A stretch of DNA of 44,554 nucleotides from NCBI GenBank assembly GCA_903845055.1, contig CAIMWF010000025.1:1-44554 (forward strand). Direction: 5' to 3'. Under the pieces are notes generated by a model. It was given only the letters and a program-made list of their open reading frames with translations. It was not told where the DNA came from and did no database searches. Below are positions 41,127-44,554 of this stretch, piece after piece; position 1 is the first letter of the stretch; every line of letters starts with the position of its first letter. The DNA is from an uncultured Bacteroidales bacterium (GTDB taxonomy: Bacteria; Bacteroidota; Bacteroidia; Bacteroidales; FEN-979). The position numbers and the translations under genes were made by a program.

Positions 41127-41678
41127 CTAATATTCGATTGTTAGGTTTACGTTGCCTTCGAAGGGGCTGGCGGCGTGTACCGGCACCTCGGCGGTGCTTT
41201 TGAGGTAGAGGTATGCCTGCTGGTTGTTATCCTTTACATTTTTTCCGTTTGCAACTTCAGCACTTTTCATAAGGTTGAACACGTTGCTTTTGTCATTGGA
41301 CCACTTCAGGTTGTTAAGGTCGCCGGCGGGGGTGTTGTGCCAGGCCAGTTTCATGTTGAAGGGCATGGTCTGGTTTTCCTTGTTGGTCAGCACTTCCGGT
41401 GCGTCAAGCTTTACGAGGATGTCCTGGTTTTCCTTGCCCCTGATTGTAAAGGTACCCACGGTATTGACGGAGTGGGTGCGTCCAGAGAAACCTTTGCCTG
41501 TTGCAATCGCCCAGTTTTCGGGAACAACTTCAAACGGGGTGACCTGCATCATTTCAACCGTCGCATTGACTTTGAGATCAACCTTCACCGTCTGCCCGGC
41601 CACATTCGCTGTGAGCGAAAAATACCCTAACACGAGGATCAGGGCGGCGGTCAGTTTGTGTTGGTTCATCGTTTTCAT
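41127..41678 (-). CDS. DUF4402-like secreted subunit
   Basis: A 183-aa protein with signal peptide (ALILVLGYFSLTANVAGQ). The mature start TVKVDLKVNATVEMMQVTPFEV and the block HSVNTVGTFTIRGKENQDILVKLDAP match the DUF4402 layout. The C-terminus SPFEGNVNLTIEY is a single alternating strand ending in Tyr, without the extra last residue seen in the other subunits. It has its own good promoter (41717-41746) and G+C-rich codons, unlike the pilin gene next to it. It probably is a minor or alternative subunit of the fibre. Confidence 0.75.
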   Translation of the reverse strand: MKTMNQHKLTAALILVLGYFSLTANVAGQTVKVDLKVNATVEMMQVTPFEVVPENWAIATGKGFSGRTHSVNTVGTFTIRGKENQDILVKLDAPEVLTNKENQTMPFNMKLAWHNTPAGDLNNLKWSNDKSNVFNLMKSAEVANGKNVKDNNQQAYLYLKSTAEVPVHAASPFEGNVNLTIEY

Positions 41679-41710
41679 CTTTAATTGTTTGCAGTTGGTT
41701 TTTTTTTATT

Positions 41711-41746
41711 CCGGTACAAATGTAAAATTATTTACCGGATTTTCAA
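41711..41746 (-). promoter_or_regulatory. Bacteroidota promoter with flanking inverted repeat
   Basis: On the minus strand TTG (41746-41744), 19 bases, then TACATTTG (41724-41717), a perfect match to the Bacteroidota TTG/TAnnTTTG promoter. CCGGTA (41711-41716) and TACCGG (41733-41738) form an inverted repeat around the -7 box, a likely repressor site. The promoter is about 40 bases before the ATG at 41678. Confidence 0.65.
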
Positions 41747-41888
41747 ACTCTTTTTTCAATCACTACCTGATTTTGTTAGGTTGGTAGTTGTGCGATGATA
41801 AAGAGGTTACCAATACCGTACCAAAGGAAATGAATTCTGTAAACAATTGATAATCAATATAAATATATTTGGCACACGGACTGAATTA

Positions 41889-41919
41889 TCTCAAAATGGC
41901 AAAATATTTCTCAAAATGG
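41889..41919. repeat. Two TCTCAAAATGG direct repeats, 20-base period
   Basis: TCTCAAAATGG occurs at 41889-41899 and again at 41909-41919 in the spacer between the subunit operon and the promoter of the 183-aa subunit gene. The two-turn spacing could mark a binding site; no known motif is matched. Confidence 0.35.
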
Positions 41920-41965
41920 GAAAATGTGGGGTTGGATGGAGGGAGAAACCGGCGAAAATTCATGA

Positions 41966-42577
41966 TCAATTGTATTTACTGTATTCAACGGTCACATTGA
42001 CAGTGCCTTCGTATGCCCCGGCATCAACGTTGCCAACCGGCCCAAGTGTCCCGTAAATAAATAGGTATGCTGTTTTCCTGGGCGGGGTGTACCCGGCCGA
42101 GGGCGGCGTAGGTGGCGGGCCCGGGGGGCCGTTGGTGCGCCTGAGAATGGGAAAGGTGGCCGAATTGAACCCGACCGGGACTTCGATGGCCTGGGTTTTG
42201 GCCACCGTCACATTCGCAGGGTTGAGATTCGAGTATGCGAAATGAATTTTAACGGGAATCTTGTTGGAAGCATCCAGGTCGAGGGTGGGGGGAGCGTCAA
42301 TGGTAACGGTTACATCATAATATTCCGTTCCCTCAATTGCCAGGACTGCCGCCTCCGCGTCATGAAGGCTGATGGTGACCGACTGGTTCCACCCGGGGGT
42401 GATGACCTGGGTTTTGTTGTTGAAATTGAGATCGCCCGGGATACCAGGTGTGATCACGATGTCGCCGCCGGCCCAGGTCCCGAAACTGATGTGCTGGGCT
42501 TGAGCGCCACCGCAGGTAAATAATATGAAAAGGAGGATCGCTACTGCAGAAAAATGGTTCTTGAATTTGAAATGCAT
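41966..42577 (-). CDS. DUF4402-like secreted subunit with Pro-rich insertion
   Basis: A 203-aa protein with signal peptide cut near GGAQAQ. The mature part has alternating strands (YYDVTVTIDAPPTLDLD, KIPVKIHFAYSN) and a Pro/Gly insertion (RRTNGPPGPPPTPPSAGYTP) before the last strands. The end GAYEGTVNVTVEYSKYN carries the same G-x-Y-x-G-alternating-Y strand as the other subunits but with four extra residues. It lies one base after the stop of the next upstream subunit gene, so it is in the same operon. It is the last gene of that operon. Confidence 0.7.
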   Translation of the reverse strand: MHFKFKNHFSAVAILLFILFTCGGAQAQHISFGTWAGGDIVITPGIPGDLNFNNKTQVITPGWNQSVTISLHDAEAAVLAIEGTEYYDVTVTIDAPPTLDLDASNKIPVKIHFAYSNLNPANVTVAKTQAIEVPVGFNSATFPILRRTNGPPGPPPTPPSAGYTPPRKTAYLFIYGTLGPVGNVDAGAYEGTVNVTVEYSKYN

Positions 42578-42578
42578 G

Positions 42579-43097
42579 TCAGATATATTCGATTTGGATG
42601 GTGAATTCCCCGTTATAACTTCCCGGCTTTGCCCTGGTCAGGTCGACCTGCCCTCCCAGCCACAGATAATACTGTCCCTTGTCGTTGAACTGCACGATCC
42701 GTTCAACCTGGTCGAGCAGCTGAGAGGCACGCTGGTTGTCGGTAGCGTTACCGCTCACGATGTATTTGAAGAGCAATGTTCCTTCTCCGGAGGTGTTGAC
42801 AAGCGAAAGCTGGTTGAGATAGGACAACCTGACGGTTGAATTGATCTTGCCTTTTACGAGCATCTTGCCGGCCGTTTCGTCGGTAACCGGGGAGATGTTC
42901 AGGATGCCGTTGGCGGCGGAAGCTTCGTCGATGCTGATGTCCTTCAGTGTGATCAGCTCGATGCCCGTTGCTTCAACAACGGTGGCGGAGGCCTTGATGC
43001 TGATGGTATTTTGTCCCTGGATCCCCGGGAAGAAGAACATGCAAAACAGGATTGCCGCCAGGCGATACCACGGAACTATTTTCTTAAGATATATCAT
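42579..43097 (-). CDS. DUF4402-like secreted subunit with classical C-terminal beta-zipper
   Basis: A 172-aa protein. A TTG at 43100 extends the frame by one codon, but ATG 43097 (MIYLKKIVPWYRL) is preferred. The signal peptide ends near FFPGIQGQ. The mature part, NTISIKASATVVEATGIELITLKDI, then LLFKYIVSGNATDN and YYLWLGGQVDL, follows the DUF4402 pattern. The last 14 residues, GSYNGEFTIQIEYI, have Gly at -14 and penultimate Tyr, exactly the pilin beta-zipper. It lies 13 bases after the T9SS-sorted protein gene and one base before the next subunit gene. Confidence 0.75.
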   Translation of the reverse strand: MIYLKKIVPWYRLAAILFCMFFFPGIQGQNTISIKASATVVEATGIELITLKDISIDEASAANGILNISPVTDETAGKMLVKGKINSTVRLSYLNQLSLVNTSGEGTLLFKYIVSGNATDNQRASQLLDQVERIVQFNDKGQYYLWLGGQVDLTRAKPGSYNGEFTIQIEYI

Positions 43098-43110
43098 CAA
43101 GTGACTTCTT

Positions 43111-44554
43111 TTAATGAATTATTTTAACCAGTTTGACCACATCGGTGGTTGCATCAGTTTTCATGCGCAGCATGTACATGCCCGGCTTGATATTTTGTCC
43201 CGACCAGGTAACCGTGTAAATGCCCGCATTGAAATAGCGGTCGGCAACGACATCCATCTCCTTGCCGTAAATATCGTAAATTTTCAGTGAAACCCAGGTT
43301 GCAACCGGCAGGCTGAACCTGAAACTTGTGGCTGAGGTGAAGGGGTTCGGATAATTCTGGAGCAATTTGGCGGTCGGGGGATAATACACCGGGTCGTCGT
43401 TGATAACTCCCTTTTGAATAACGATGGAAAATGGCGGCAGTTGTGTCGAACTCTTCAGCAGGCTGTTATGCGACACCGGGTTCATGATCCTGCCGGGTAG
43501 CACGGGTACTCCCAGTGCAGTATCCGGACCGGAGGAAATGCTTTTTGTTCCTGAGAGTTCGAAGGTATGGCTTTGATGGTTGCGCATGGAGATCGCTGTT
43601 TTGTTCAGGTGATCATCCAGCGTGATGGCCCAGTCGGATGGCCAGTCGGACGGAAGTTCCCAGTTCAGGGTATAGGTTCCGTTCAGGCTTTGCCCATGTT
43701 TCTGTCCACCGGTAAACAAGGGCAGGTTGATGTAGTCCCCGCCGTTGGCCGGAAGGTTGTTGATCACGAGCGGCATGGTATGGGCGGGAGAGGAGAGGGA
43801 GAAGAGTTCCATCCATGAATCGGTGAGGGGTTCCAGCCGGTAGGCATCCCATTCATCCGGACCCACCTTGCCGTCATCCATGAAGGTGATCATGGCGCTG
43901 CCCTGCAGCCCCGCCGAGTTGAGACTCAGGTTGATGGCCGAAGGGCCGGCATTGGCCTGCTGTGATTTGACAGCGGAGCCCCCGTAGAAGAACCCGCCCG
44001 TGGTCAGGGCCGAATTCGTGAAACTCATGGTTGGGTTTGTACCATTGGCCTTGACCCAGAATGCCTGGTAAGGGCTTATCAGTCCGTTCCCCAGGCTCCC
44101 GTTCACCCCATTCCACACCCTGAATTCGTTAAAGGCAGGATCCCATATATATATGGTGTTATCAACATTCGACCTGGTCCATCCGCCACTGGCATCCCAG
44201 TTGAGGGTCTGGAGGGTGGGATTCCCGAGTAGGTTCCATCCCTGGTCATCGATGTTCGTATCGTAGAAGATGGTATCGGTGGGCGACTGGCTGATCTGGC
44301 CGCCAACCCTCCGGGTGTAGGTGAGATGCTGGTTGCTGCCGGAATAGCTGAAGGTGCCCGGGAAATACCCGTTCCCGGAAGCGGTCATCTGGCGTGGCAG
44401 GGTGTCGCTATATGATCCTGACACGGAATCGAATACATAAAAATAATAACCGCGGCCTTTCACCAGGTTATTGGTAAATACGCTTGTACGCCAGCTCATG
44501 TTGGTTGTGAGGGTGTCGGTCTCGTCGAACCAGAGGAAATTCGGCTGTTTCGCC
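43111..44554 (-). CDS. Surface protein with T9SS type A sorting domain (5' end beyond the window)
   Basis: At least 481 codons are open to the right edge, so the start is outside; an internal ATG at 44499 is not the true start. The visible part contains 'GWNLLGNPTLQTLNWDASGGW' and 'YQAFWVKANG' regions common in large secreted Bacteroidota proteins. It ends with the sorting domain LLQNYPNPFTSATSFRFSLP, VSLKIYDIYGKEM, AGIYTVTW and GMYMLRMKTD, closing VVKLVKIIH. The type IX system would export it and attach it to the surface. It is first in view of an operon with two DUF4402-like subunits, so it may be an adhesin linked to the fibre. That link is inference from position. Confidence 0.88.
   Translation of the reverse strand, partial: AKQPNFLWFDETDTLTTNMSWRTSVFTNNLVKGRGYYFYVFDSVSGSYSDTLPRQMTASGNGYFPGTFSYSGSNQHLTYTRRVGGQISQSPTDTIFYDTNIDDQGWNLLGNPTLQTLNWDASGGWTRSNVDNTIYIWDPAFNEFRVWNGVNGSLGNGLISPYQAFWVKANGTNPTMSFTNSALTTGGFFYGGSAVKSQQANAGPSAINLSLNSAGLQGSAMITFMDDGKVGPDEWDAYRLEPLTDSWMELFSLSSPAHTMPLVINNLPANGGDYINLPLFTGGQKHGQSLNGTYTLNWELPSDWPSDWAITLDDHLNKTAISMRNHQSHTFELSGTKSISSGPDTALGVPVLPGRIMNPVSHNSLLKSSTQLPPFSIVIQKGVINDDPVYYPPTAKLLQNYPNPFTSATSFRFSLPVATWVSLKIYDIYGKEMDVVADRYFNAGIYTVTWSGQNIKPGMYMLRMKTDATTDVVKLVKIIH

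Noticed and set aside
41870-41885. TGGCACACGGACTGAA, perfect -24 box on the plus strand
   Set aside because: The -12 position reads GA instead of GC, and no plus-strand gene follows, so it is most likely chance.

Overview
The window comes from a member of the Bacteroidota. It contains a PorP/SprF-family protein, a protein with a C-terminal type IX secretion (T9SS) sorting domain, and a GG-Bacteroidales radical-SAM peptide locus. It also has DUF4402-type surface subunits, promoters of the Bacteroidota form (TTG-N19/20-TAnnTTTG-like), and almost no Shine-Dalgarno sequences. No rRNA, tRNA, CRISPR array, transposase or integrase was seen.

Layout. (1) 1-3.7 kb: the start of a secreted propeller-like protein cut by the left edge, a TIG/Kelch lipoprotein, an unknown 135-aa protein and a stand-alone GIY-YIG domain protein. 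(2) 3.9-15.1 kb: a regulated peptide (RiPP) locus. A sigma-54 response regulator and its membrane kinase lie on the plus strand. Facing them on the minus strand is a six-gene, mostly translationally coupled operon: GG-leader precursor, radical-SAM maturase, pseudo-radical-SAM partner, FtsX/MacB-type permease, C39-peptidase ABC exporter and MacB/LolD-type ATPase. A full -24/-12 sigma-54 promoter lies 51 bases ahead of the precursor, with phased TGTAAA repeats upstream of it. The same hexamer is clustered in front of the response regulator gene, so I infer that this regulator drives the operon.

(3) 15.3-32.1 kb: an extracellular contractile injection system (eCIS). The minus-strand operon runs DUF4255 terminator protein, unknown 248-aa protein, sheath, two tube proteins, a 51-aa DUF5908-like protein, CIS tube-associated/LysM-like protein, VgrG spike, gp25, baseplate J, Pvc12-like baseplate protein and a 691-aa protein of unknown role. 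The tape-measure protein is encoded divergently on the plus strand. Between VgrG and gp25, where a PAAR tip gene is expected, only its first and last codons survive around an in-frame stop. No AAA+ ATPase and no recognisable toxin is in the window. (4) 32.3-36.5 kb: a second sigma-54 two-component pair (soluble REC-PAS-kinase plus NtrC-type regulator), followed by a sigma-54-like site and a PorP/SprF-family gene.

(5) 36.6-44.5 kb: a chaperone-usher-like surface fibre locus: usher, PapD-like chaperone, four small secreted DUF4402-like subunits, and a T9SS-sorted protein cut by the right edge. Two of the subunits end in the classical pilin beta-zipper (Gly 14 from the end, penultimate Tyr). Base composition changes sharply inside the usher gene at about 37.35 kb. 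The 5' three quarters of the usher, the chaperone and one pilin gene form a low-G+C cassette that looks recombined into a higher-G+C locus.
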